64,000 bases of DNA from Nitrososphaeria archaeon (lineage in GTDB: Archaea; Thermoproteota; Nitrososphaeria; Geothermarchaeales; JDFR-13), in the NCBI GenBank assembly GCA_027078545.1, contig JALWXN010000004.1, forward strand, positions 330,737 through 394,736. The letters run 5' to 3'. Positions 1 to 8,988 of this stretch are shown here, piece after piece (within the stretch, counting starts at the first letter, position 1; each line of letters opens with the position of its first letter). The translations under genes were made by a program, and so were the position numbers. The notes under the pieces are model-generated. The model did not search any database. It was given only the letters and a program-made list of their open reading frames with translations, and was not told the DNA's origin.

Positions 1-171
1 AGGGGTAGGGTGGCCGACGTGGCTATCCCGAGGAAGAATATGTTGATGAAGATTGCTCTTAACCTGAAGGATAGGTATCTGGGTAAGCTTGAATGGATAT
101 ATGAGGAGTTGGGTGAGAAGCCTAAGGGTGGTGTGGATGAGGCGGGAGAGAAAGAGGTTCAAGGCGTGTAG
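1..171 (+). CDS. rpo7: RNA polymerase subunit Rpo7 (RpoE), C-terminal part only
   Basis: Only the last 56 codons are in the window; the frame is open from base 1 to TAG at 169-171. The segment KIALNLKDRYLGKLEWI is the typical end of the S1-type domain of archaeal Rpo7, the homologue of eukaryotic Rpb7, which forms the polymerase stalk with Rpo4 and binds emerging RNA. The tail after this motif is short and charged. The gene overlaps the spt4 start by 35 bases, which fits the usual rpo7-spt4 pairing in archaea. Assignment rests on the motif plus the Spt4 neighbour; the N-terminal half cannot be seen. Confidence 0.85.
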   Translation, partial: RGRVADVAIPRKNMLMKIALNLKDRYLGKLEWIYEELGEKPKGGVDEAGEKEVQGV

Positions 172-340
172 GAAGTGTAAGGCCCTTAACAGCCATGACG
201 CTCAGCAGTGCTGGAACTGTGGAGGAAATATATTCACCATCCATTGGGACGGCTTCGTCATGATCCTCTCTGAGGAGTCGGCGGTTATGGAGGTACTGGG
301 AGTGGATAAAGTGGGCTACTATGCGATTAAGATTATTTAG
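137..340 (+). CDS. spt4: Transcription elongation factor Spt4 (RpoE'')
   Basis: A 67-residue protein with a four-cysteine zinc site, CRKCK near residue 11 and CWNCG near residue 26, followed by the W-x-G-x-V strand and an LGV...GYYAIKI ending that is typical of archaeal Spt4. Spt4 binds the NGN domain of Spt5 and helps processive transcription. ATG 137 is chosen because the purine-rich stretch GGGTGGTGTGG lies just before it and the length matches the family. The gene sits inside the end of rpo7 and its own end overlaps the next gene by 20 bases, so translation of the three is probably coupled. Confidence 0.9.
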   Translation: MRRERKRFKACRKCKALNSHDAQQCWNCGGNIFTIHWDGFVMILSEESAVMEVLGVDKVGYYAIKII

Positions 341-860
341 GGGGGCTAGATATGTATCCCCCACGCCTAGGGCGAGGGAGTATCTCTCCAGGCCCCTAGG
401 GAGGCTATACAGACCGGAGGAGCTGGAGGATCTGAAAGAGCTGGTAACAGGACTGGCTAGGGATGGCACCCCAGTGGCTAGTGTGGGTGACCGTGTAACC
501 CATACCCTCCTGGAGTGGGGCGTCGTACCAGATATAGCAGTGGTGGACTGTCTCGAGAGGAGGAGCCCGGTCAACCTCGTGGATCATAGGCTGTTCAGGC
601 TCGTAGTCCTGGCTGAGAATCTACGTGGACGGGTGAACACGGCTATCCTCGACCTACTGGGCGATGTCTGGCCTGAGAGGCCTGTCTTGATAAGGATTAG
701 TGGGGAGGAGGACTTGGTGGGGGTTCCAGTCATCCTATTTATGCCTGAGTCGGGACATGTTTTATACGGTCAGCCCCTGGAGGGGGTTGTCGACGTGGTT
801 GTCTCGGCCCCCCTCAAGGAGGAGCTCCGTAGAATAGTCTTGGGTGAGGAGGGTGTTTGA
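321..860 (+). CDS. GTP-dependent dephospho-CoA kinase (DUF359 family)
   Basis: A 179-residue protein with the DUF359 signature: VASVGDRVTHTLLEWG near residue 53 and PDIAVVDCLERR near residue 70. This archaeal family phosphorylates dephospho-CoA with GTP, the last step of CoA synthesis. Size fits the family (about 170-190 residues). The gene follows spt4 with a 20-base overlap; rpo7-spt4-DUF359 is a conserved archaeal neighbourhood, which strengthens the call. ATG 321 is the first good start and gives the expected N terminus. Confidence 0.85.
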   Translation: MRLRLFRGARYVSPTPRAREYLSRPLGRLYRPEELEDLKELVTGLARDGTPVASVGDRVTHTLLEWGVVPDIAVVDCLERRSPVNLVDHRLFRLVVLAENLRGRVNTAILDLLGDVWPERPVLIRISGEEDLVGVPVILFMPESGHVLYGQPLEGVVDVVVSAPLKEELRRIVLGEEGV

Positions 861-1566
861 GGCTCTGGGTAGTAGGGTAGTGATCAGCTATGACTCGGTT
901 CTACAGGCTGGTATAAAACGTATATTGACCAAGGCGATGGTCTCTAAGGGTTTTGAGAAGGTCTTCGAGCTGGCTAAGATACTGGAGGAGATCGCTAATG
1001 ACTCTGGCCTCAAGTATTACCCCCCGGTTATCGTACTGCCTGAGGCCCGTATCGTTGAGCATAGGGAGGAGGCCATCGCCATCCTATATGCGAATGTGAC
1101 CTATAAGGTGTGGGGGGATAGGCTACAGCCGGTCATCGAGACCTATCTACCCCTACTCCTCTATGGTAAGGCCCAGGTTCTTAGGGCCATATTTGTCCAT
1201 GAGTTTCTCCACTATGTCTACCTCGCGATTAAGTATCTGAGGGAGGAGCATCTGGTTACCCTGGATATATATACCTCGAGCCTCTCTGGCAAGGTCTTTA
1301 TAGACGAGGTGTATCAGGTGAGGCCTGAGATGGTCTTCTCCTCTCCTAAGTATGTCAGGCTGATGAATGACTATGACAAGATAGTTAATAGGTCGAGGAT
1401 CGCCTACTCGATTAGGAGGAACTGGATAGAGAAGGGTAAGCCTACCAAGACGCTTGGGCCTAGGGATATGAGGGTGAATCTAAGTATGGAGGACTGGGCC
1501 TCGATATATTTCCCTGAGACCGTCTTGGCAAGGGTTAGGGAGTATATAGATGAGTATGTCGGGTGA
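844..1566 (+). CDS. Putative zinc metalloprotease-like protein with an HEFLH motif
   Basis: A 240-residue protein whose only recognisable feature is FVHEFLHYVYLA around residue 122, an HExxH zinc-binding motif in a hydrophobic helix as in gluzincin-type proteases. No signal peptide or membrane segment is apparent. A third zinc ligand is not obvious; E or H residues occur further on (IDEVYQ near residue 156). The GTG start overlaps the DUF359 gene by 17 bases and the stop overlaps the next gene by 17 bases, so it is part of the operon. I do not recognise the family; protease activity is an inference from the motif. Confidence 0.6.
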   Translation: MRRVFEALGSRVVISYDSVLQAGIKRILTKAMVSKGFEKVFELAKILEEIANDSGLKYYPPVIVLPEARIVEHREEAIAILYANVTYKVWGDRLQPVIETYLPLLLYGKAQVLRAIFVHEFLHYVYLAIKYLREEHLVTLDIYTSSLSGKVFIDEVYQVRPEMVFSSPKYVRLMNDYDKIVNRSRIAYSIRRNWIEKGKPTKTLGPRDMRVNLSMEDWASIYFPETVLARVREYIDEYVG

Positions 1567-3148
1567 CCCCACCCTAGAGGAGCTTTGGTCAATAGTTGGT
1601 CGTAAGCCCTATGCGGTTGTCCAGTATGGGAGTAGGGTGGCTGGCTACGCCACGGAGACTAGTGATTACGACTATATCTATGTTGTAGATGGATATAGGG
1701 ATGGGATTAGGTATATCTATAGGGATGTTAGGGGGCTCAACACCTCTATCCTCGTTGTTGATAAGCAGTTCTTCGAGGAGGATGTCCTCCTGGCTAAGCA
1801 TGGGGAGTTCGTGGCTGGCAGGCTCTATGGGGTCTATAGGCCTATACATAACCCAGGCTATATACGTAGGATGGAGGTCCTGCTTAAGAGGAGGGCGGTC
1901 CTGGAGGAGCTTAGCCTCCTTAAGATGCGTTATGGAGGCTTCCTGGCCTATATGGAGATACCGCTTAAATACTTCCTCCTGGCCAGGCTCTGGAAGAGGA
2001 TAATGGCGTATCCCCCGGTCAGGTATAGCTACTACAAGATGTTCTATGGGCCTAGGGGGAGTGAGAATACCGAGGCTAGTCTCAGGGGGTTTGAGGAGGC
2101 CTGTATAGAGTTTGCTGACGAGGGCTTCTTTAGATACAGCTCAGGAATAGTCTCTGAAGTGGATTATGAGAGGATACCATCCAACTTCCTAGACGTTGTT
2201 AGGCTCGGTCTACGCGGCGTCTCGATGTACTATACCCATGGCCGCTCCGCCTCTGTGGGTGTCGAGGTATTCCTTGAGGAGGTTAGGAGTAAGATTAGGC
2301 GGGGCGGGGAGAGTATGCGTATACCCAGGGAGCTGGAGAATCCCGACATCCTCCTCCGTCTAAGGGGATGCTTCTTCACGGTGGAGGATATAGACCTTGA
2401 GACCCTCGTCAAGGTCCTATATGGGTCTGACGCAGAGGTTGTGGGGCAGGAGCATGGGGGCCTCCTGAGCAGCCTTGACATAGTGGAGGTTGCTCGTGGC
2501 TCTGAGCGTTTCAAGGTCGTTGTTAAGAGGTTCCCCCTCTACAGCACATTGCTGAAGTGGATCTGGATCTATACATGGCTTCTGGGCTACAAGTCCTTTG
2601 AGGTGGAGCCCGGTGCAAGGATGTTCCGTGAGTTCCACGGCCTAAACATACTTAGGAGGCTGGGGATAAGGGTTCCCCGGGTATACGCCGTCCTATGGTC
2701 GGAGAAGATGTTGGTGGAGGAGTTTATCGAGGGTGAGAGGCTGGACAGGACTGGTGACTATAGGTTCTTCTCGGAGCTTGGGCGTATACTGGCGAGGATA
2801 CATTCCAGGCTGGGCGTGTCGGTTGGAGATACGAAGCCCCAGAACATGATAGTGAGTGGTGATGATCTCTACATAATCGATCTCGAGCAGTTCGCCACCG
2901 ATGATAGGATGGAGTGGGACCTGGGGGAGGCGATCCTATACAGCTTTATACTTGGTAGGCGTAGGGGTGAGGAGGAGCGGATAATGGGGGCGATCCTGAG
3001 GGGATATCTGGAGGAGTGTGGAGAATGTATGGATAATGTGAAGAATATCCTTAACCCCAGGATCCTACTCGCCTTCCTACCAATCGTCCCGGTTACGGTC
3101 TTCCTAAAGCTTAGGAGGGTTATACATAGCCTCGTGACTAGGACTTGA
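1550..3148 (+). CDS. Nucleotidyltransferase-kinase fusion protein
   Basis: A 532-residue two-domain protein. Residues about 20-100 carry a minimal nucleotidyltransferase signature, YGSRVAGY followed by SDYDYIYV (GSx plus SDxD). The C-terminal third has a Bud32/RIO-like kinase catalytic core: [28 protein letters not shown] (D and N catalytic positions) and IIDLEQF (metal-binding D). The middle is helical and rich in tyrosine. The start overlaps the preceding gene; ATG 1556 is an alternative. In many archaea this neighbourhood (rpo7, spt4, DUF359, S24e, S27ae) contains kae1-bud32, so this kinase may occupy that place, but the NTase domain is not part of Bud32. Substrate unknown. Confidence 0.65.
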   Translation: MSMSGDPTLEELWSIVGRKPYAVVQYGSRVAGYATETSDYDYIYVVDGYRDGIRYIYRDVRGLNTSILVVDKQFFEEDVLLAKHGEFVAGRLYGVYRPIHNPGYIRRMEVLLKRRAVLEELSLLKMRYGGFLAYMEIPLKYFLLARLWKRIMAYPPVRYSYYKMFYGPRGSENTEASLRGFEEACIEFADEGFFRYSSGIVSEVDYERIPSNFLDVVRLGLRGVSMYYTHGRSASVGVEVFLEEVRSKIRRGGESMRIPRELENPDILLRLRGCFFTVEDIDLETLVKVLYGSDAEVVGQEHGGLLSSLDIVEVARGSERFKVVVKRFPLYSTLLKWIWIYTWLLGYKSFEVEPGARMFREFHGLNILRRLGIRVPRVYAVLWSEKMLVEEFIEGERLDRTGDYRFFSELGRILARIHSRLGVSVGDTKPQNMIVSGDDLYIIDLEQFATDDRMEWDLGEAILYSFILGRRRGEEERIMGAILRGYLEECGECMDNVKNILNPRILLAFLPIVPVTVFLKLRRVIHSLVTRT

Positions 3149-3329
3149 ACTCTGTATAGCCACACTTTCCACAGCTATATCTGTCGGGGTGCTCAGCCAT
3201 GAACACGCCTCTCCCGCAGCGGGGGCAGAAGCGGCGGAGCCTCTTCAATGTACCGTCGCTGACTGTGTAGAAGCTCCAGACCTTTGGGCTGGGCCTCTTC
3301 CTCCTAGGCTTGGGATTCTTCTTCGCCAA
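3138..3329 (-). CDS. rps27ae: Small ribosomal subunit protein S27ae
   Basis: A 63-residue basic protein with one zinc ribbon, [11 protein letters not shown] and CGKCGYTEF, matching archaeal S27ae in length and motif spacing. It begins with TTG, preceded at about six bases by GGTGATC, a near-perfect match to the 16S anti-Shine-Dalgarno. It overlaps the end of S24e by 26 bases, the usual S24e-S27ae order, and its stop overlaps the tail of the convergent NTase-kinase gene by 11 bases. Confidence 0.92.
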   Translation of the reverse strand: MAKKNPKPRRKRPSPKVWSFYTVSDGTLKRLRRFCPRCGRGVFMAEHPDRYSCGKCGYTEFKS

Positions 3330-3615
3330 GGCTGATCACCTTCCCCCTCTTGGTAGGCTCTATCGTAGACCAATCAATCCCGCCTGGATAGTAATAAATC
3401 AGGGCCTCCGACCTATTCGTCCCTGTATAGGTCTTTATCCAGGCTATAAATGTCTTCTCTGGCTCGAGGCCCAGCCTCTCGACTAGGAACTTGGCTATCT
3501 CCTTCCTACCTGGTGTAGCCTCGCCTGTATGTTCTATCCGGAGGAGTATCTCACGCCTATCGATGAATGGGTTATCCCTCTCTATAGCCACCTCAATATT
3601 CATTTCAAAAATCAT
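3304..3615 (-). CDS. rps24e: Small ribosomal subunit protein S24e
   Basis: A 103-residue protein with the S24e pattern: [21 protein letters not shown] at residues 15-35, LVERLG, and [12 protein letters not shown] [14 protein letters not shown]. It is the first gene of a two-gene operon with S27ae. A TATA-like element (TATTTTATATAGG on the minus strand, plus 3631-3645) lies about 25 bases before ATG 3615, so the message may be leaderless from that ATG; ATG 3603 is the alternative start. No Shine-Dalgarno is seen, consistent with a leaderless first gene. Confidence 0.92.
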   Translation of the reverse strand: MIFEMNIEVAIERDNPFIDRREILLRIEHTGEATPGRKEIAKFLVERLGLEPEKTFIAWIKTYTGTNRSEALIYYYPGGIDWSTIEPTKRGKVISLGEEESQA

Positions 3616-3700
3616 GTGTATCCAGCGCTACCTATATAAAATATCCTGGGTGGTGTGACTGTCGGGTGACACAGAGGGGTAATACAAATTGTACCTAACC

Positions 3701-3754
3701 CTTAAATACTCCGGGAGTCGAATTTACGAGTACAACTATCTTGAAGGGGTGATC
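3701..3754 (+). promoter_or_regulatory. Promoter and ribosome binding site of the S-layer gene
   Basis: CTTAAATAC at 3701-3709 is a good archaeal TATA box. A start near 3733 would give a leader of about 30 bases carrying GGGGTGATC at 3746-3754, one of the strongest Shine-Dalgarno matches in the window, seven bases before ATG 3762. Strong signals at both levels fit an abundant surface protein. Confidence 0.65.
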
Positions 3755-3761
3755 ATGCCCA

Positions 3762-6700
3762 ATGAATAGGCTGATAATACTGGCTGTCTTCACAGCCATA
3801 CTCCTGCTCGGAGCACCGTTCTACAGCGCAGTCAACGTCTCAGCAGCGTCTAACCCCAATCCTGATAAGGCAAAGGCGTGGTTCTACCCTGCAGCGGATC
3901 CAGTACCTTTAAATCTAGGTGACCCAGCGTCACAGATCAATCTATGGATCATGGAGACTAAGCCTGACAATAGTACGCTGGGAGGTCAGGGCGACTATAT
4001 AAATAGGATAGAAGTGCTGCAGCCATTGGACACACCTTATACACTAGCAGGTGCAGAGATATATGGATTCGACAACGAGACCAATACCTGGACACCAGTG
4101 TCAGGAGCTGGTGCGAATCTATGGCAGGTGACCACTATACTATCACTAGGGAATGTGCAGGGATTCAGGTTCGATCTCCTAGGTTCACCTGGCTATCCAT
4201 TTAACGGTTCACTAGACAACAGCACAATCGATGTATCATTTTACCCAGATCCGATATATGTGTTCGACGTGATTGTAGTGTCGATCCAGGTCCAGGGATA
4301 TAACGATCCAGCGGCAGCATTAGCGGGTACTGTTGAGGAATGGATAGTAACGGTAAAATGGAACTTCGGCGATTCAGCAGTTATCAGGGTTGATCACATA
4401 GTTGATAACAGCCCTGCTCAGGTACAGTTGACACCATACACCCAGAACCTCCTGAGCGCCGCCTGTATATCGACGCTGCAGTTCACCTTTAACGTATCAA
4501 TAACCGACAATGTAGCGCAAGAGGGTATAAACGAGGCCTTCTACGGTTCCTATGCGTTGAATGGATCACAGCTAAGATGGAACTTCCCCGCAGGCCCGAT
4601 CACACTAGAGGACTTCACCGACCCCGTCAACTGGACTAGGGAGAACAGACCAATACTTTTCTGGGAGATAAACGCGTCATTGAAGAATGGCTATGACGCA
4701 ACAACATGGCCTAACGGCCCATTCGACTTCGAGCCTAATAAGCCTCTTGGAGCAGGGACTGATCGGCGTGGAGCCAACCACTTCGTTACAGGGGACCAGC
4801 CAACTGACGTGACGTCACCGATCAATGAGTCAACTGAAGGGGAGGTAGGATATATCTGGGCGATCTTGGTGGTGTACATCGAGGCATATACCTTCACTTA
4901 TGGGCAGGTGAATTATACATGGATGAACAGGACTTACTATAAAGGATCAGGAATATTCGAGGCCAACATTAACCTAAACTTTGCATTCAAGGCTTCTGGT
5001 CCTGGTGGAGCACCAGCGACATTTGGAGGTCTATTTGGCCTGAACGCTGAGCTGATCTATGCGGATCTTACATTCATACTGGCGGTCTACGATGGTACCC
5101 TAGACTATCATAGGGACTGGCCAATGTCTGATGGTGCGATTGGACTTCCTAATGACTATAATGATACGGTATCCGCCCCGATAAGCCTGCTATCCCGTGA
5201 TTGGTACAACTTCCGGCTAGAGATGTGGACAGCGAAGCTAGATGTGGAGAAGAATCCGATACAGGTCTGGCTAAACAATAATGCGATATCATCCAGCCCA
5301 CTCCACACGATTGAGCCAGCACCAATACCTCCAGCACCTGCGCATAAGAATTACAGAACAGCATTCTTTAATCTTACATGGATCTGGGATCCAGCGTATG
5401 GACCTGACCCAACGTTCCAGCTATGGAACGTCACTATACAGAGATGGGACGGCAGTAACTGGGTGACCGTGATAAGCCAGGTGGACACATTTGGACCAGC
5501 ATCAGGACCGTTCACATTCCTCTTCGACATCATGAACTTTGGTACTGGTAACTACAGCATACACATCTTAATGCTCGACTGTGGCGGATGGGACTATGCG
5601 TATGACAATATTAAGTCTGCGTTCTTCCTCTCACCACAACATCAGAGATGGGAGTTCAACGTGACATACTTCATGGTCGTATTCATTAACAACAATCCAT
5701 ATAGCCTATGGCGTCTAGGACCAGGTGCTTGGGAGGAGTTCTATCAGGACGAGTCCTTCCAGATCAGTATCATGACCTTCGGCAATAAGAAGGATGGCTC
5801 ACCACTAGACTGGACACAGTACGATGTCAATGCAACCATATCCCTGCAGATAGGTGCACCACCGGCAGTCGGTTCAACACCAGTATATACAATCAACATG
5901 GACAACCCAGTGGCTACGACACCGACCTACGCATGGTGGAACTTCACGGTGAATGCTACTGCTGACCTAGGACAGGTGATAGGGATCTACAACGTGACAG
6001 CCTCATGGATGAATGTATCCACCACACCAACAAGTGTGGTAGACGACAACTTCAGTATACCGCCGCCACCACCGAATGAGGAGTCCACATTCATAATCAA
6101 GGCCAGGATCTTCCTACACTTCTGGGTATACGACGACATGTACTCCACTGGTGAGACAGCAACGTTCTTCGCTCACGTAGCGAACATTAACTGGCCAGCA
6201 CCAGGCAGTGATGTGCCTGGCGCCCTAGTGGCATATGACGTCTATAGGGACGACAATGGTGTGCCGATGGCTACAGGCTTCGGCGTGACTAACAGCAGGG
6301 GCTTCGTGGTGCCATCGCTATACGGTGAGATAGTATTTGGTACCGAGATAGGTGATGACTGGGCTCCAGGCCTATACAACGTGAACGCCACTGCGTACTA
6401 CACCCACTCACCAGGCTTCTGGTATGACCCGTTTATAGCTGGCTGGGTTAGAGTAAACGCAACATCCATTGCAAGTGCGACTGACCAGTTCGAGGTATGG
6501 GTATTCAGAGATGAGAATATCACCGAGGGCTTCGACGACATATTCGCGGCATTGACAGGCCTCTCTGACGACATCGCCACACTGGCTGGGTCAGTCAACG
6601 ACGTGCTAGACGTACTCAACAACGACGTGCTACCAGCGCTCAACGACATAATGGATCAGCTAGGCGGCCTATCCGACACCATCGCTGACCTCAACAATGC

Positions 6701-7253
6701 AGTGGCTGACCTACAGGACGCTGTGGCTAGCCTACAGGACACGGTCTCAGCACTCTCAGACATACAGAACACCCTTGACGACCTGGTCGGCCAGGTAGGC
6801 GACATATCCAATGCTGTGGGTGACATACAGGACAGCCTAACAGATATACAGGGTATGCTAGGTGAGATATCCGACGCTGTTGGCGGTGTCTCTGACCAGC
6901 TAACAGCACTAGCTGGTGACGTGGCAGCACTCGCAGATGCTGTGGCCGATGTACAGGGTGCACTCGACGACCTAAGCGGAGCAGTTGACGGCATAGCTGG
7001 CGCCATTGACGACCTAAGCGGCGCTATCGACGACCTATCCGGCGCTATTGACAGCCTAGCAGGCGACGTGGCCGATGTCAGCAGCAAGGTTGACGACGTC
7101 AACAACAAGCTCAGTGATGTGGAGGCCAACCTTGGCGACAAGGTTGACAAGGCATTCGGCGACCTCAACAGCATGGCAATGATAACGATGGTACTGATCA
7201 TCATAGCACTGGCAGTCTCAGCACTCACAGCCTTCAAGGTCTTTAAGTCCTAG
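3762..7253 (+). CDS. S-layer glycoprotein with coiled-coil stalk and C-terminal membrane anchor
   Basis: A 1163-residue exported protein. It has an N-terminal signal peptide (LIILAVFTAILLLGAPFYSA), a long beta-rich ectodomain with many N-x-S/T sequons to about residue 920, then about 27 uninterrupted heptads (units such as AIDDLSG, AVADLQD) over residues about 930-1135, and one C-terminal membrane helix (MVLIIIALAVSALTAF) ending FKVFKS. This is the plan of a stalked S-layer protein that combines lattice and anchor functions. Composition differs from its neighbours: more ACA, GCA and CCA codons, as expected for high expression or a different history. No other S-layer gene is adjacent. Confidence 0.85.
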   Translation: MNRLIILAVFTAILLLGAPFYSAVNVSAASNPNPDKAKAWFYPAADPVPLNLGDPASQINLWIMETKPDNSTLGGQGDYINRIEVLQPLDTPYTLAGAEIYGFDNETNTWTPVSGAGANLWQVTTILSLGNVQGFRFDLLGSPGYPFNGSLDNSTIDVSFYPDPIYVFDVIVVSIQVQGYNDPAAALAGTVEEWIVTVKWNFGDSAVIRVDHIVDNSPAQVQLTPYTQNLLSAACISTLQFTFNVSITDNVAQEGINEAFYGSYALNGSQLRWNFPAGPITLEDFTDPVNWTRENRPILFWEINASLKNGYDATTWPNGPFDFEPNKPLGAGTDRRGANHFVTGDQPTDVTSPINESTEGEVGYIWAILVVYIEAYTFTYGQVNYTWMNRTYYKGSGIFEANINLNFAFKASGPGGAPATFGGLFGLNAELIYADLTFILAVYDGTLDYHRDWPMSDGAIGLPNDYNDTVSAPISLLSRDWYNFRLEMWTAKLDVEKNPIQVWLNNNAISSSPLHTIEPAPIPPAPAHKNYRTAFFNLTWIWDPAYGPDPTFQLWNVTIQRWDGSNWVTVISQVDTFGPASGPFTFLFDIMNFGTGNYSIHILMLDCGGWDYAYDNIKSAFFLSPQHQRWEFNVTYFMVVFINNNPYSLWRLGPGAWEEFYQDESFQISIMTFGNKKDGSPLDWTQYDVNATISLQIGAPPAVGSTPVYTINMDNPVATTPTYAWWNFTVNATADLGQVIGIYNVTASWMNVSTTPTSVVDDNFSIPPPPPNEESTFIIKARIFLHFWVYDDMYSTGETATFFAHVANINWPAPGSDVPGALVAYDVYRDDNGVPMATGFGVTNSRGFVVPSLYGEIVFGTEIGDDWAPGLYNVNATAYYTHSPGFWYDPFIAGWVRVNATSIASATDQFEVWVFRDENITEGFDDIFAALTGLSDDIATLAGSVNDVLDVLNNDVLPALNDIMDQLGGLSDTIADLNNAVADLQDAVASLQDTVSALSDIQNTLDDLVGQVGDISNAVGDIQDSLTDIQGMLGEISDAVGGVSDQLTALAGDVAALADAVADVQGALDDLSGAVDGIAGAIDDLSGAIDDLSGAIDSLAGDVADVSSKVDDVNNKLSDVEANLGDKVDKAFGDLNSMAMITMVLIIIALAVSALTAFKVFKS

Positions 7254-7257
7254 ATAT

Positions 7258-7283
7258 CCCACCCACCCTCTTTTTCTCTTTAT
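7258..7283 (+). terminator. T-rich terminator after the S-layer gene
   Basis: Directly after the stop codon, CCCACCCACC is followed by TTTTTCTCTTTAT. Archaeal termination commonly uses such a pyrimidine/T-rich tract without a hairpin, and none is seen here. Confidence 0.5.
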
Positions 7284-7345
7284 ATAAAATCCTCATATCG
7301 AAAAGCTTGTTCCCTAGATTGGATCTTCCTGTCTCATTAGGTATG

Positions 7346-7371
7346 GTGCCTAGGCACACCCCTTTTATTAT
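7346..7371 (+). promoter_or_regulatory. 12-base palindrome directly upstream of a TATA box
   Basis: GTGCCTAGGCAC at 7346-7357 is a perfect palindrome. Four bases later begins CTTTTATTAT (7362-7371), a TATA-like element placed about 27 bases before ATG 7396, which would make that message leaderless. A perfect palindrome overlapping the position of the TFB-recognition element is a candidate operator. It is equally placed to be read by the TrmB-type regulator encoded just downstream, but that link is speculation. Confidence 0.45.
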
Positions 7372-7395
7372 CCTCCTGTTAGGATTCATGTTTAT

Positions 7396-7626
7396 ATGAC
7401 TCCGAGGACTGCATACACGATAGTTGCGTTGATAGGCTTCATTATCGGGGTTGCGATATATCTATTTGCTGCACTGGCAATCCCATACATTATTGAGGTG
7501 TTGCCACAGTTGGCGGAGATCTTCAGTAGGTATCATCACATCATCGGTGCTCTTCTCTCAGGGTTTGTCGGGAGTCTCGTGGCTGTATTGCTAGCCTATG
7601 TATGGGCTAGTAGGTCTGAGTTTTAG
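7396..7626 (+). CDS. Small membrane protein with two transmembrane helices
   Basis: A 76-residue protein with two hydrophobic helices, residues about 5-30 (IVALIGFIIGVAIYLFAALAI) split by a short loop region, and about 49-70 (IGALLSGFVGSLVAVLLAYVW). No known family recognised. It lies 142 bases after the S-layer gene behind its own promoter and palindrome, and its stop overlaps the stop of the convergent regulator gene by four bases. The position suggests a cell-surface or envelope role but nothing in the sequence proves it. Confidence 0.6.
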   Translation: MTPRTAYTIVALIGFIIGVAIYLFAALAIPYIIEVLPQLAEIFSRYHHIIGALLSGFVGSLVAVLLAYVWASRSEF

Positions 7627-8903
7627 CCCCTCCTATAGTATCTCGATACCTTTATTACACCCTCCACATTATCCCTGGTCACCAGTCTCAGTGCGGTTCT
7701 ATACCCATTCATCCTTAGCTCGTGGTCTATGCATACTAGGTATGGGTGTGGATAGTTGCTAAGCCTCTTAATAGTCCTGTCCAGCCCCTTCCTCGCCTCC
7801 CCATCCTCCCTTATCGTCAACTGTATGTGTACCATTCCTCCATAGGTGTCGGGCGTGATGTCTAGTGTTATGTTTGGGAGGAGGCTCTCCAACAAAGCCT
7901 TATAAAGCTTAAGCTTCTCCATGAGGGTGAGCCTGTCATAGTCTGTGAAGATCTGTTTGAGGACCTTTGTTGTGGAGTCGTATACCAGCTTGTCGCCATC
8001 GCTATAACTTTCTAGGGCCGTCTCCGTCATGGTCTCCAACATCCTGTTAAGTGTCGCTAGTTTTCTGAGGGGTGTGAGTGGAGCCTCCAAGGGTATCTTG
8101 TTCGTTGCGTCGTAGAGGTCTATATAGTGCTTCAGTGGTGAGGAGTAGGTCCTGAAATTCTTTATCAGTGTCTCTATGGTCTCGGCCACCCTCTGGTTTG
8201 TGAAGTGCAACGCCCTATCCTCGTCTAGGACTATCCCTTCCCGCTGGTCTGAGACCACATAGGTCTTTGTTATGGGGTCTGAGTCTGTTATGGAGAGGTC
8301 TGTATAGTAGTCTAGTTTTGCGTGTTGGAATAGGCCTCCCTCTATCATCCAGCTGACGAGCTGGATCTTCACATCCTTTTTACTCACCTTCTTAATAACA
8401 TCCTTCATCTCCCCGCCGCTGAAGAGGTCTATGTGGTGTGGTGATACTAGGAGGATGAGCTCCCTCTTACTGTTGGAGATTATTTCTCGGAGCAGCTCCT
8501 TCCTATCCTCGTTACCCACCTCCCATAGACTTATCTCCTTCTTCTCCCGTTTGAGGGAGGCCTCTGTATATCTCTTGTGGAGCTCCTGTATGGCTAGCTC
8601 CTGCCTCTGTATCCGGTTCTTACTCTCCTCTATCCTCTTGTAGAAGAGTTTTAGTGGGTCCTCCGCCCTCCACCTCCTCGGGTTCCCCTGTATCATCTTC
8701 GCGAATCCCTTATCCACCAGTGACTTCAGTATCCGGTATGTCTTCTCCCTCGCCACTCCTGATTCGCGTGCCACGTCGCTGGCCTTCGCCTCCCCAAGGG
8801 TTACCAGTGCGAGGTATACCTTCGCCTCATTCTTGGATAGCTGTAGCTCCTGGAGACGGGCGACAATCTCCTCTTTTGATGTGGCGTCTCTAGCGTCTTC
8901 CAA
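7623..8903 (-). CDS. TrmB-family transcriptional regulator
   Basis: A 426-residue protein from TTG 8903. The N terminus is a winged helix typical of TrmB: LSKNEAKVYLALVTLGEAKASDVA then VAREKTYRILKSLVDKGF. A helical, coiled segment follows (KNRIQRQELAIQELHKRY) and a long C-terminal domain that in TrmB proteins often senses a small molecule; I see no diagnostic sugar-binding motif. TTG 8903 is preceded by a GGAGGGGGGAGGAGG tract; an upstream TTG at 8933 would add ten residues. It is divergent from the cdv cluster, so it could act on that promoter, but this is only positional. Confidence 0.75.
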   Translation of the reverse strand: MEDARDATSKEEIVARLQELQLSKNEAKVYLALVTLGEAKASDVARESGVAREKTYRILKSLVDKGFAKMIQGNPRRWRAEDPLKLFYKRIEESKNRIQRQELAIQELHKRYTEASLKREKKEISLWEVGNEDRKELLREIISNSKRELILLVSPHHIDLFSGGEMKDVIKKVSKKDVKIQLVSWMIEGGLFQHAKLDYYTDLSITDSDPITKTYVVSDQREGIVLDEDRALHFTNQRVAETIETLIKNFRTYSSPLKHYIDLYDATNKIPLEAPLTPLRKLATLNRMLETMTETALESYSDGDKLVYDSTTKVLKQIFTDYDRLTLMEKLKLYKALLESLLPNITLDITPDTYGGMVHIQLTIREDGEARKGLDRTIKRLSNYPHPYLVCIDHELRMNGYRTALRLVTRDNVEGVIKVSRYYRRG

Positions 8904-8988
8904 GCCTCCTCCCCCCTCCAAAGGATATTTCAAGGGTGTGTGACTAAGATGCTTGTGTAACGGGACACTGATGAAATAGGCACATGGC

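Noticed and set aside
6540..7150. Tandem-like DNA repeats, considered as a CRISPR or satellite array
   Set aside because: The repetition comes from coding heptads of 21 bases with variable sequence; there are no identical repeats and spacers.
6656..7237. Long minus-strand open frame opposite the S-layer stalk
   Set aside because: It is a shadow of the heptad repeat: low-complexity Ser/Ala/Thr protein with no start signal.
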